From: CAYQTE01 sp964420285
GTDB taxonomy: Bacteria; Planctomycetota; Phycisphaerae; Tepidisphaerales; Tepidisphaeraceae
Length of the DNA: 64,000 nucleotides
Assembly: GCA_964420285.1 (NCBI GenBank)
Contig: CAYQTE010000002.1
Location: forward strand, 81,990-145,989
Direction of reading: 5' to 3'
The notes below the pieces were generated by a model. The model saw nothing but the letters and a program-made list of their open reading frames with translations. It was not told the DNA's origin and searched no databases. The stretch's first letter is position 1, and each line of letters opens with the position of its first letter. A program made the translations under genes and the position numbers. Below, piece by piece: positions 25,896-33,621 of this stretch.

Positions 25896-26379
25896 GGTGG
25901 TGCTCCAGGTTGTCGGCGGTCTGCTGGACGGTATCGACCACCTGCTGAACCAGCAGCGGAATGGCCTGCTTCACCTGCTGGGACAGGCCCTGCTCAAACC
26001 CGAAACGCGCGGCGCCGATGTGAAAGAGGACGGCCTGCGGCGCGTGGCCGTACAGCGCCAGGGCCATGCACAAAAGCTGCTGCGGCGACTGCTGATGCCC
26101 GATCGAACGGCCGCCGTCGCAATCGGCGGCGATGTCTTTGCGGCGCACCTGTCCGGCCGGGAGATTCCAGTCGGCATCGATGAAGATGGCCAACTGGCAT
26201 CGGCTGAGTCGCTGGCTCATTTCCGGCAGCAATTGGTGAGCGACCAGCACCTCGGCGGTGTGCGCGGGCAACCGCTTGCGCAGGGCTTCGGCGGCGGTGG
26301 GGCCGGCGCCATCGTCGCCGCGCAGCACGTTGCCGTAGCCGAGCACCAGGACCGGGCGGTCAGTTTCGGTCCAGGGCAT
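25888..26379 (-). CDS. Hydrogenase maturation endopeptidase (HoxW/HycI-type)
   Basis: A 163-residue M52-family protease: VLVLGYGNVLRGDDGAGP carries the nickel-binding Asp, and IFIDADWN the second acidic site. This enzyme cleaves the C-terminal peptide of the large subunit once nickel is in place. Its start lies 20 nt inside the end of hoxH, its substrate, so the two are co-translated. By context this is the HoxW protease. Confidence 0.9.
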   Translation of the reverse strand: MPWTETDRPVLVLGYGNVLRGDDGAGPTAAEALRKRLPAHTAEVLVAHQLLPEMSQRLSRCQLAIFIDADWNLPAGQVRRKDIAADCDGGRSIGHQQSPQQLLCMALALYGHAPQAVLFHIGAARFGFEQGLSQQVKQAIPLLVQQVVDTVQQTADNLEHHHA

Positions 26380-27784
26380 GGATCACCTCGCCGGCTGAAC
26401 TGACCAGCTCGATGCGCATGGGCATTTTCCCGATGGCGTGTGTGGCGCAGGAGAGACACGGGTCGTAGCAGCGGATGACCGCCTCGACGCGGTTGAGGGC
26501 GCCCTCGGAGACCTTGCCGCCGGAGATGAAATGCTGGGCCGCCTGAAGGATGCCGCGGTTCATCGCCAGGTTGTTATGGCCGGTGGCGATGATGAGGTTG
26601 GCCCAGACCATCAGCCCATTGTCGTCGATGCGGTAATGGTGGATGAGGGTTCCGCGCGGGGCCTCGGCGACGCCGACGCCCTCGTTGCGGTTGGGCCGGG
26701 CGCGGGCGCGCACCTTGGTGGAGAGGATGGTCGGATCCTTGAGCAACTGCTCCATCTTCTCGATGCCGAAAAGGATCTCGATGAGGCGGGCGTGATGGTA
26801 ATGGAAGGAGCTGAGGACGGCGCCGCGCTGAATCTCGCGGAACTCGGCCCATTCCTGATCGGCGATCGGCGTGCCGCAGTAATCGACGATGTTGAGCCTC
26901 GCCAGCGGGCCCACGCGATAGATGCCCTGCGGATAGCCCATTTCCTTGAAGTACGGGAACTTCATAAAGCTGTAGGGCTCGACGGCCTCGGCGATGATCT
27001 CCTGGTAGCGCTGCGGCGGGAACTTGTCCAGCACGATCTCGCCCTTGGAATCGACCACGCGGAGCAGGCCGTCGTAGTGTTCCAGACCGCCGGTCTCGGT
27101 GATCAGGCCCATGAACAGCGTGGGGAAATTGGCGAAGGTGCGGGCTTCGGCGCTGAACTGATCGGCGACGCGCTTGTACCACTGGAGGGTGCGCTGGGCG
27201 ATGTCCAGGGCTTCGGGGAGCATGGCGAGCATCTTGTCGCGATCGGCGGCGACCAGGGCCTTGTTGACGCCGCCGGCGACGGCCCAGGCGGGATGGATCT
27301 TCTTGCCGCCGAGGATTTCGATGATGGTCTGGCCGATCTGGCGCAGACGGATTCCATCGCGGGCGAGCTGGGGGTTTTCCTGCAAGACGCCGAAGATATG
27401 GCGTTTGGCGGGATCGGCGTCGAAGCCCATGAGCAGGTCGGGGCTGGAGAGATGGAAGAAGCTCAGGGCGTGGGATTGCACGATCTGGGCCAGGTTCATG
27501 AGCCGGCGCAGGTTGGCGGCGGTTTCGGGAATCTTGACGGCCAGCAGGTCGTCGCAGGCCTTGGCCGAAGCGGTCAGGTGGCTGACCGGACAGATGCCGC
27601 AGGTGCGGGCCATGAGCGAGGGCATTTCTGTGAGGGGCCGGCCTTCGCAGAACTTCTCGAAGCCGCGGAACTGGGTGACGTGGAACATGGCGTCGGCGAT
27701 GTCGCCGGCGTCGTTCATTTTCAAGGTGATCTTCGCGTGACCCTCGATGCGGGTCACGGGGTCAATGACAATATCGCGTGGCAT
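26360..27784 (-). CDS. hoxH: [NiFe] hydrogenase large subunit HoxH
   Basis: A 474-residue large subunit. The L1 motif RTCGICPVSH gives C62 and C65, and the L2 motif DPCLSCATH gives C443 and C446, so all four nickel ligands are present. A C-terminal extension of 25 residues after ATH is the peptide removed by the maturation protease. AGGTAG lies a few nt before ATG 27784. The catalytic site takes up and makes H2, exchanging electrons through HoxY. Sequence and partners fit group 3d, the NAD-linked bidirectional enzymes. It follows hoxY by 13 nt. Confidence 0.96.
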   Translation of the reverse strand: MPRDIVIDPVTRIEGHAKITLKMNDAGDIADAMFHVTQFRGFEKFCEGRPLTEMPSLMARTCGICPVSHLTASAKACDDLLAVKIPETAANLRRLMNLAQIVQSHALSFFHLSSPDLLMGFDADPAKRHIFGVLQENPQLARDGIRLRQIGQTIIEILGGKKIHPAWAVAGGVNKALVAADRDKMLAMLPEALDIAQRTLQWYKRVADQFSAEARTFANFPTLFMGLITETGGLEHYDGLLRVVDSKGEIVLDKFPPQRYQEIIAEAVEPYSFMKFPYFKEMGYPQGIYRVGPLARLNIVDYCGTPIADQEWAEFREIQRGAVLSSFHYHHARLIEILFGIEKMEQLLKDPTILSTKVRARARPNRNEGVGVAEAPRGTLIHHYRIDDNGLMVWANLIIATGHNNLAMNRGILQAAQHFISGGKVSEGALNRVEAVIRCYDPCLSCATHAIGKMPMRIELVSSAGEVIHALDRN

Positions 27785-27797
27785 TGCAACTACCTTT

Positions 27798-28346
27798 CTA
27801 ACGACCAAATCGCGTGACAGTCGCGGGGTTGGGCGTGCGCCCCGCGAGCAATTCGCTGACAACATAGTGGATGGCATCGGCCGGAGGCGGGCAGCCGGGG
27901 ACGAAGAAATCGACTTTGACCACTTCGTGGACCGGTCGGACGCGTTCCAGCAGGACCGGCAGATAGGAGGTCGGTTTCTGTTTCTGGATCGCGGCGTTCT
28001 CGAAGTAGGCGCGATTGAAAGCGGCTTCGGTGCCGAAGGGATTCCGCATGGCCGGCACATTGCCGGTCACGGCGCAGTCGCCCAGGGCGATGAGGATCTT
28101 GGTGTGCCGGCGAATCTTGTGAATCTTCTCGATATCCTCATCGGTGCTGACGGAGCCCTCGACGAGGGTGACATCGACGGAATCGGGGAACTGCTTGTGA
28201 TCCACCAGCGGGCTGTAGACCAGGTCGATCACGGGGGCCAGATCGACGAGGCGCTGGTCCATGTCCAGGAACGACATGTGGCAGCCGGAGCAGCCGTCGA
28301 GCCACACCGTGGCGACACGCACTTTTTTGTTGGGTTGGTCGGTCAT
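27798..28346 (-). CDS. hoxY: [NiFe] hydrogenase small subunit HoxY
   Basis: A 182-residue small subunit with no Tat signal, so cytoplasmic. Cysteines for the proximal [4Fe-4S] cluster are in WLDGCSGCHMSFLDM, ALGDCAVTGNVP and FVPGCPPPADAI. The medial and distal cluster region is absent, as normal for HoxY. It overlaps hoxU by 4 nt (ATGA). It carries electrons between HoxH and the diaphorase module HoxEFU. Confidence 0.95.
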   Translation of the reverse strand: MTDQPNKKVRVATVWLDGCSGCHMSFLDMDQRLVDLAPVIDLVYSPLVDHKQFPDSVDVTLVEGSVSTDEDIEKIHKIRRHTKILIALGDCAVTGNVPAMRNPFGTEAAFNRAYFENAAIQKQKPTSYLPVLLERVRPVHEVVKVDFFVPGCPPPADAIHYVVSELLAGRTPNPATVTRFGR

Positions 28347-29062
28347 GATTGTCTTTCTCGCATTTGCGTGAGGTAGGGCAGGAAATCATCGTCCTTTTCC
28401 ATTTCGGCGACGCCGGTGCCCTTGCGGGTCAGTGCGCCGGTGGGGCAGAGGCGAACGCATTTGCCGCAGCCGGTGCAGCTCTGGGAATCCGCCCAGGGCT
28501 GATCGAGGTCGATGATGACGCGCGATTCGACGCCGCGGCCGGCGATGTCCCAGGTGTGGGCGCCTTCGATTTCCTCGCAGACGCGCACGCACCGGGTACA
28601 CAGCACGCAGCGGTTGTGATCCAGTCGGAACAGGTCGTTGGACGAGTCGAACGGCAGTTTCGGATAGCGGTAGGGGATGTCGATATGGGTGATCTCCATC
28701 TCCACGGCCAGGTCTTGCAGTTCGCAGTGCCCGTTGGACACGCAGACCGAGCAGACGTGATTGCGCTCGGAAAAGAGCAACTGGACGATGGTGCGCCGGT
28801 ATTTGGCCAGGCGCGGGGAATTGGTCGTGACCTCCATTCCCTCGGTGACCTTGGTGACGCACGCCGGCAGCAGCTTGTTGATCCCCTTGATCTCGACCAG
28901 GCACAGGCGGCAGGCGCCCCAGCCGGAGAGACCTTCGAGGAAGCAGAGCGTGGGAATATGGATCTTGTTTTCCTTACAGACGTCAAGAATGGTTTCGTCG
29001 GCGCGGCCGCCGACATCCTTGCCGTCGATTTTCAGCGTGACTACGGCGGTTGAAACACTCAT
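28343..29062 (-). CDS. hoxU: NAD-reducing hydrogenase diaphorase subunit HoxU
   Basis: A 239-residue protein homologous to the N-terminal part of NuoG. The [2Fe-2S] plant-type domain uses CFLEGLSGWGACRLC. The His-Cys cluster region follows, with CSVCVSNGHCELQ. Two [4Fe-4S] sites come last: CVLCTRCVRVCEEIEG and CTGCGKCVRLCPTGAL. It wires NADH-derived electrons from HoxF to HoxY. It overlaps both neighbours by 4 nt. Confidence 0.95.
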   Translation of the reverse strand: MSVSTAVVTLKIDGKDVGGRADETILDVCKENKIHIPTLCFLEGLSGWGACRLCLVEIKGINKLLPACVTKVTEGMEVTTNSPRLAKYRRTIVQLLFSERNHVCSVCVSNGHCELQDLAVEMEITHIDIPYRYPKLPFDSSNDLFRLDHNRCVLCTRCVRVCEEIEGAHTWDIAGRGVESRVIIDLDQPWADSQSCTGCGKCVRLCPTGALTRKGTGVAEMEKDDDFLPYLTQMRERQS

Positions 29063-30708
29063 GGAACAGTCTCCTTTGCGCCGGCTGCGACGGGCTCAGC
29101 CGTGGAATCATCGGGTTGCAGAAGATCGGCGTATTCCTTGCGGAAATAACGCATGGTGGAAAGGACGGGATTGGGCGCGGTCTGGCCCAGGCCGCAGAGG
29201 CTGGTGCTCTTGACCATGTCGCACAATTCCTCCAGAAGCTGCACGTCGCGCTGCGTGGCTTTGCGGGCGATGATCTTCTTGAGCAGGTCGTGCATCTGAA
29301 CGGTTCCGGCGCGGCAGGGGACGCATTTCCCGCAGGATTCGCTCATGCAGAATTCCATGAAGAACCGGGCGACGTCGACCATGCTGGACGTCTCGTCCAT
29401 GATGATCATGCCGCCGGAACCCATGATCGATCCGACTTTCGCCAGCGAATCGTAATCGACCGGCATGTCCAGGAACTGCTCGGGGATGCAGCCGCCGGAG
29501 GGTCCGCCGGTCTGCACGGCCTTGAACTTCTTGCCGTCGGGGATTCCGCCGCCAATGTCGAAAATGATCTCCCGGAGCGTGATGCCCATGGGGATTTCGA
29601 TGAGGCCGGTGTTGTTGACTTTTCCGGCCAGGGCGAAGGTCTTGGTTCCCTTGCTCTTTTCCGTGCCGATGCCGGCGTACCAGTTGCCGCCGTTGCGGAG
29701 GATCGGGGCGATATTGGCGAAGGTTTCGACGTTATTGATGAGGGTGGGCGCGCCCCACAGGCCGGATTCCGCCGGGAAGGGTGGCCGCGGGCGCGGCTGG
29801 CCGCGCTGGCCGGCGATGCTGGCGATCAGGGCGGTTTCCTCGCCGCACACGAAAGCGCCGGCGCCCAGGCGGATGTCGATCTTGAAGCTGAACGGCGTGC
29901 CGAAGATGTTGTTGCCCAGCAGGCCGATTTTGTCGGCCTGACGGATGGCGACCTTGAGCCGCTGAACGGCCAGGGGATACTCGGAGCGGACGTAGATGTA
30001 ACCGTAGCTGGCACCGATGGCGTAGGCGGCGATGGCCATGCCCTCGAGCACGCGATGCGGATCGCTTTCCAGCACGCTGCGGTCCATGAACGCGCCCGGA
30101 TCGCCCTCGTCGGCGTTGCAGATCACGTACTTGGTGGGGGCATTGGCCTTGGCGACCATGCTCCACTTGAGCCCGGTGGGGAATCCCGCGCCGCCGCGGC
30201 CGCGAAGCCCGCTGCGCGATACCTGCTCGATCACCTCGGGCCGCGTCATGCCGGTCAGCGCCTTGTGAAGGGCGGCATAACCGTCGGCGGCGATGTATTC
30301 CTCGATCCGTTCCGGATCGATGGCGCCGCAGTTTTCCAGCACGATCTTCTTCTGCCGCGTGAAGAACGGCACATCCGTCGGGCAGTCAAGCCGTTTCACG
30401 GGCTTGTCGGCCTTCACGCCGTCGATGATGTCCGCGGCGTCCTGCGGCTTCACGCCCTGATACATGACATTCTTGGCCGGCAGCGACACCAGAGGTCCGG
30501 CGGCGCAGAGGCCCATGCAGCCGACGCCCTTGACGTGGCATTGGCCTTCCAGGCCCTTGGCCTTGATCTCCGCTTCCAGGGCTTCTTTCACCTGCTGGCT
30601 CTGCGAGGAGATGCAGCCGGCGGCGACGCACACGTGCAGATGGTTGGGACATTTCCTGCACGACTCTTTTTCCGTTTCCGCAATCTGTTCCAGTTCATCA
30701 ACTGTCAT
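29059..30708 (-). CDS. hoxF: NAD-reducing hydrogenase diaphorase subunit HoxF
   Basis: A 549-residue protein. About 100 N-terminal residues form a thioredoxin-like [2Fe-2S] domain with cysteines in CVAAGC and GCMGLC. The NuoF-like core has the NADH/FMN region SGLRGRGGAGFPTGLKWS and CNADEGDPGAFMDR. The [4Fe-4S] site is SESCGKCVPCRAGT. The extra C-terminal ferredoxin domain of electron-bifurcating HydB is absent. It oxidises or reduces NAD(H) for the hydrogenase. Its start lies 11 nt inside the end of hoxE. Confidence 0.95.
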   Translation of the reverse strand: MTVDELEQIAETEKESCRKCPNHLHVCVAAGCISSQSQQVKEALEAEIKAKGLEGQCHVKGVGCMGLCAAGPLVSLPAKNVMYQGVKPQDAADIIDGVKADKPVKRLDCPTDVPFFTRQKKIVLENCGAIDPERIEEYIAADGYAALHKALTGMTRPEVIEQVSRSGLRGRGGAGFPTGLKWSMVAKANAPTKYVICNADEGDPGAFMDRSVLESDPHRVLEGMAIAAYAIGASYGYIYVRSEYPLAVQRLKVAIRQADKIGLLGNNIFGTPFSFKIDIRLGAGAFVCGEETALIASIAGQRGQPRPRPPFPAESGLWGAPTLINNVETFANIAPILRNGGNWYAGIGTEKSKGTKTFALAGKVNNTGLIEIPMGITLREIIFDIGGGIPDGKKFKAVQTGGPSGGCIPEQFLDMPVDYDSLAKVGSIMGSGGMIIMDETSSMVDVARFFMEFCMSESCGKCVPCRAGTVQMHDLLKKIIARKATQRDVQLLEELCDMVKSTSLCGLGQTAPNPVLSTMRYFRKEYADLLQPDDSTAEPVAAGAKETVP

Positions 30709-31204
30709 GGGTCACCTGCTTTTCAACGCGAGAGAGCAAATCACCGCTGGCGACCTTGCCGAGCACCGTGCCGTCGAGGACGGCGGCGGGAGCAAGCCCG
30801 CACGAGCCCAGGCACCGTGCCGTCAGGACCGAAAGCGCGCCGTCCCTGGTGGTTTCGCCCGCGGCGACGCCGTACTTCTGTTCCAGCTTCTCCAGCAATT
30901 CGTTGGCGCCCTTGATGTAACAGGCGGTGCCCAGGCACACGACGCACGTGTGTTTGCCCTGCGGCTTGAGCATGAAATGGTGGTAGAAGGTGGCCACGCC
31001 GAACACCTTGCTCAGCGGCAGGTGCAGCGATCCGGCCACGAAACGCAGGGCCGGCTCGTCAAGGTATCCGAAACACTCCTGGGCCGTGTGAAGCGCTTCG
31101 ATCAGGCAGTTGCCCACGTAGCCGTGCCGCCGCATGGTGGCATCGACGATGCGCCAGCGTTTGTCGGCCGACGGCATCGCCATTTGTTTTGGGGGTGCAT
31201 TCAT
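30698..31204 (-). CDS. hoxE: NAD-reducing hydrogenase diaphorase subunit HoxE
   Basis: A 168-residue NuoE-like protein. The [2Fe-2S] thioredoxin fold uses cysteines in VVCLGTACYIKGA and ARCLGSCGLAP. The N-terminal helical part (HTAQECFGYLDEPALRFV) is the usual NuoE module. ATG 31204 was chosen; the frame runs further upstream but without family sequence. It sits 25 nt after hypE in the same direction, so the hyp and hox genes probably share a transcript. Confidence 0.94.
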   Translation of the reverse strand: MNAPPKQMAMPSADKRWRIVDATMRRHGYVGNCLIEALHTAQECFGYLDEPALRFVAGSLHLPLSKVFGVATFYHHFMLKPQGKHTCVVCLGTACYIKGANELLEKLEQKYGVAAGETTRDGALSVLTARCLGSCGLAPAAVLDGTVLGKVASGDLLSRVEKQVTHDS

Positions 31205-31229
31205 AATGACTCGCTCTCTGAAGGTTTCC

Positions 31230-32276
31230 TCAACATATCCGAGGCAATTGTTCTCCGTACGGTTTCTGAAGGATTCGATTTCCCCCCATGGTCGTCCGCA
31301 ACTCGCACACGCCATCGGGTTCCGCGCCGACCACGCCGATCACTTGCGCGTCCCGCCCGTATTTTTCCGCCCGCAGCGCGTTAATCGCGTTGTCCACCGC
31401 TTCCGGCCGCACCACGACGACAACCTTGCCTTCGTTGGCCACGTCCAGCGGATCGATGCCGAGCATGTCGGCGGCGTGGAGGGTTTCGGGGCGGACGGGA
31501 ATGTCTTGTTCATAGAGCGTGACGTGCAGCCCGGTCCGCGCGGCCAGGTCGGCGGCCACGCCGGCCAGTCCGCCGCGCGTGGGATCGCGCAGAAACACCA
31601 CGCCCGCGACCTGCTCCAGCAGGCGGTAGATCATCTTGTTCAGCGGCGCCACGTCGCTGCGGACGACGCTCTGGATCTGCGGCATTTCGCGCGCCAGCAT
31701 CACCGCCATGCCGTGGTCGGCGATTGTTCCGCTGACGATCAGCACGTCGCCCGGACGAACGGAACTGGGATGAACTTCGCTGGCGCCGATCGCGCCCACG
31801 CCCGCCGTGGTGATGTAGATTCCGTCGCCCTGTCCGTGGCCGACGACCTTGGTATCGCCGGTGACGACGCGCACCCCGGCTTCTCTTGCCGTGGCAGAAA
31901 TCGAATCGAGGATCTCATCGAGCACGCCGCGCTCCAGGCCCTCGGTCAGGATCAGGCTCAGCGCGATCCCCAGGGGTTTTGCCCCGCAGACGGCCAGATC
32001 GTTCACGGTGCCGCAGATCGAAAGCCGTCCAATGTCGCCGCCGGGGAATTTGATCGGCTTGACGATATAGCTGTCGATGGTCAGCGCGGTGCGTTCGGTG
32101 CCGGGCAGAATCGCCGAATCCAGAAGTTCGTTGAGCACGCGATTGCCCAGACGCGGAAGAATGCAGGACACGAACAGCTCATCGGTGAGCTGGCCCCCGC
32201 CGCCGTGGGCCAGAGTGATGCGCTCGGCGGCACGGGATCGCGGCGATGTGACGGCTGGATCCGCTGTGGTTGTCAT
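31230..32276 (-). CDS. hypE: Hydrogenase maturation protein HypE
   Basis: A 348-residue PurM/AIR-synthase-fold protein starting MTTTADPAVTSPRS with the early LAHGGGGQLTDELF motif. ATP-binding parts include GDTKVVGHGQGDG and LRDPTRGGLAGV. The C-terminus ends PRIC; that cysteine accepts the carbamoyl group from HypF and is dehydrated to thiocyanate, the source of the cyanide ligands. It overlaps hypD by 4 nt. Confidence 0.96.
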   Translation of the reverse strand: MTTTADPAVTSPRSRAAERITLAHGGGGQLTDELFVSCILPRLGNRVLNELLDSAILPGTERTALTIDSYIVKPIKFPGGDIGRLSICGTVNDLAVCGAKPLGIALSLILTEGLERGVLDEILDSISATAREAGVRVVTGDTKVVGHGQGDGIYITTAGVGAIGASEVHPSSVRPGDVLIVSGTIADHGMAVMLAREMPQIQSVVRSDVAPLNKMIYRLLEQVAGVVFLRDPTRGGLAGVAADLAARTGLHVTLYEQDIPVRPETLHAADMLGIDPLDVANEGKVVVVVRPEAVDNAINALRAEKYGRDAQVIGVVGAEPDGVCELRTTMGGNRILQKPYGEQLPRIC

Positions 32277-33397
32277 GACACGGCCCGGACCTTTCTGGGC
32301 GTTCGCACGCGGTGATATTTGAACCATGCCTGGCATGTGCCTTCGGAACTGACCATGCACGGCCCCAGCGCATGCACCGGCGTGCAGGTCTTGCCGAAGA
32401 GCTTGCAATCGGCGGGCGTGGCCCGGCCGGTGATCACATCGCCGCACCGGCAGCCCGAAGGTTCACGGCTCGTCGGCGCCGAGGGCGAAAATCGCAGCCG
32501 GGCGTCGTATTGCGCAAATTCCGGCCGAAGCGCCAGGCCGCTGTCCTTCAATTTGCCCAGGCCCCGCCATTGCCAGTCGGCGTGTGCGAAGACTCTGTCA
32601 ATCAGCAGTTGGGCGGCCTGGTTGCCGTGTTCCGTCACCGCCTGCGAATAAAGATTTTCCAGAGCGGGCGTGCCGCCGGCCACCAGTTCCGTCAGCCGCG
32701 CCAGCGCGGCGGCGATCTGCGGACCTTCGAAGCCGGCGATGATACAGGGCAGATGATATTGGCTGACGATTGGCTCGAATGCCGCCGCGCCGGTGATGAC
32801 CGACACATGGCCGGGGCAGAGAAACCCGTCCACGCGAACATCGCCGCTCTCCAGCAGCGCCCGCATCGCCGGCATGATGAGTTTGTGGCTGGTGAGGATC
32901 GAAAAATTCTTCAACTGGAGTCGCTGGGCTTCCAGAACGGCCGCGGCGGATGCGGGGGCGGTTGTTTCAAATCCCACCGCCGCGAACACGACCTGGCGAT
33001 TCCGCTCGGCTTCGGCCAGGCGGACCGCGTCCAGCGACGAATAGACGATCCGGATATCCGCGCCCTCGGCACGGCATTGTTCCAGGCTTCCGTTTGATCC
33101 GATGACTCGCAGCATGTCGCCGTAGGTGCACAGCGTCATGCCCGGCATCCGCGCCAGTTCGATGAGTTGATCGATATCGCCCTGTGACGTGACACACACG
33201 GGACAGCCCGGACCGCTCAAAAGCGTCACCGCCGGCGGCAGCAGGCTGTGCAGCCCGCAACGAAAAATGCTCATCGTGTGCGTGCCGCAGATCTCCATGA
33301 ATCTGACCGATTCGGTGAGCTGCTCCGCGGCGGCCCGCAGCCGGCGCAGCGAATCCCGGGTCTGGTCTTGCACGTCCAGGACGGCCGCGAAATTCAT
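32273..33397 (-). CDS. hypD: Hydrogenase maturation protein HypD
   Basis: A 374-residue scaffold protein for Fe(CN)2CO assembly. Conserved blocks are FMEICGTHTMSIFRCG, LLSGPGCPVCVTSQGDID and GFETTAPASA. The C-terminal [4Fe-4S] cysteines are in GCRCGDVITGRATPADC and LFGKTC. It works with HypC. It overlaps hypC and hypE by 4 nt each, so all three are translationally coupled. Confidence 0.96.
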   Translation of the reverse strand: MNFAAVLDVQDQTRDSLRRLRAAAEQLTESVRFMEICGTHTMSIFRCGLHSLLPPAVTLLSGPGCPVCVTSQGDIDQLIELARMPGMTLCTYGDMLRVIGSNGSLEQCRAEGADIRIVYSSLDAVRLAEAERNRQVVFAAVGFETTAPASAAAVLEAQRLQLKNFSILTSHKLIMPAMRALLESGDVRVDGFLCPGHVSVITGAAAFEPIVSQYHLPCIIAGFEGPQIAAALARLTELVAGGTPALENLYSQAVTEHGNQAAQLLIDRVFAHADWQWRGLGKLKDSGLALRPEFAQYDARLRFSPSAPTSREPSGCRCGDVITGRATPADCKLFGKTCTPVHALGPCMVSSEGTCQAWFKYHRVRTPRKVRAVS

Positions 33398-33621
33398 GGC
33401 TGACCTCCGGCAATGCGCAGATCCTTAACGACGGCCCAGGTGGCCTGGGCTTCCTGTTCATCCAATGTCTGGATGGCGAATCCCGCGTGCAGGAGCACCC
33501 AGTCGCCGACCTTGGATTCGGGCACGAGCATGGTGCTGATCTGCACCTGGTTGCCGTGCAGATCGGCCGTCGCCGTTGTGCCGCTACACGTCACGAGTCG
33601 AGCTGGAACCGCTAAGCACAT
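33394..33621 (-). CDS. hypC: Hydrogenase maturation chaperone HypC
   Basis: A 75-residue protein starting MCLAVPARLV, where Cys2 carries the iron ligand assembly. Family blocks VGDWVLLHAGFAIQTLDEQE follow. It shuttles the Fe(CN)2CO unit from HypD to the large subunit. ATG 33621 lies 10 nt inside the end of hypF. Confidence 0.95.
   Translation of the reverse strand: MCLAVPARLVTCSGTTATADLHGNQVQISTMLVPESKVGDWVLLHAGFAIQTLDEQEAQATWAVVKDLRIAGGQP

Noticed and set aside
29059..30708. Electron-bifurcating HydB-type subunit
   Set aside because: HoxF lacks the extra C-terminal ferredoxin cysteines expected of HydB, and the gene order is HoxEFUYH.
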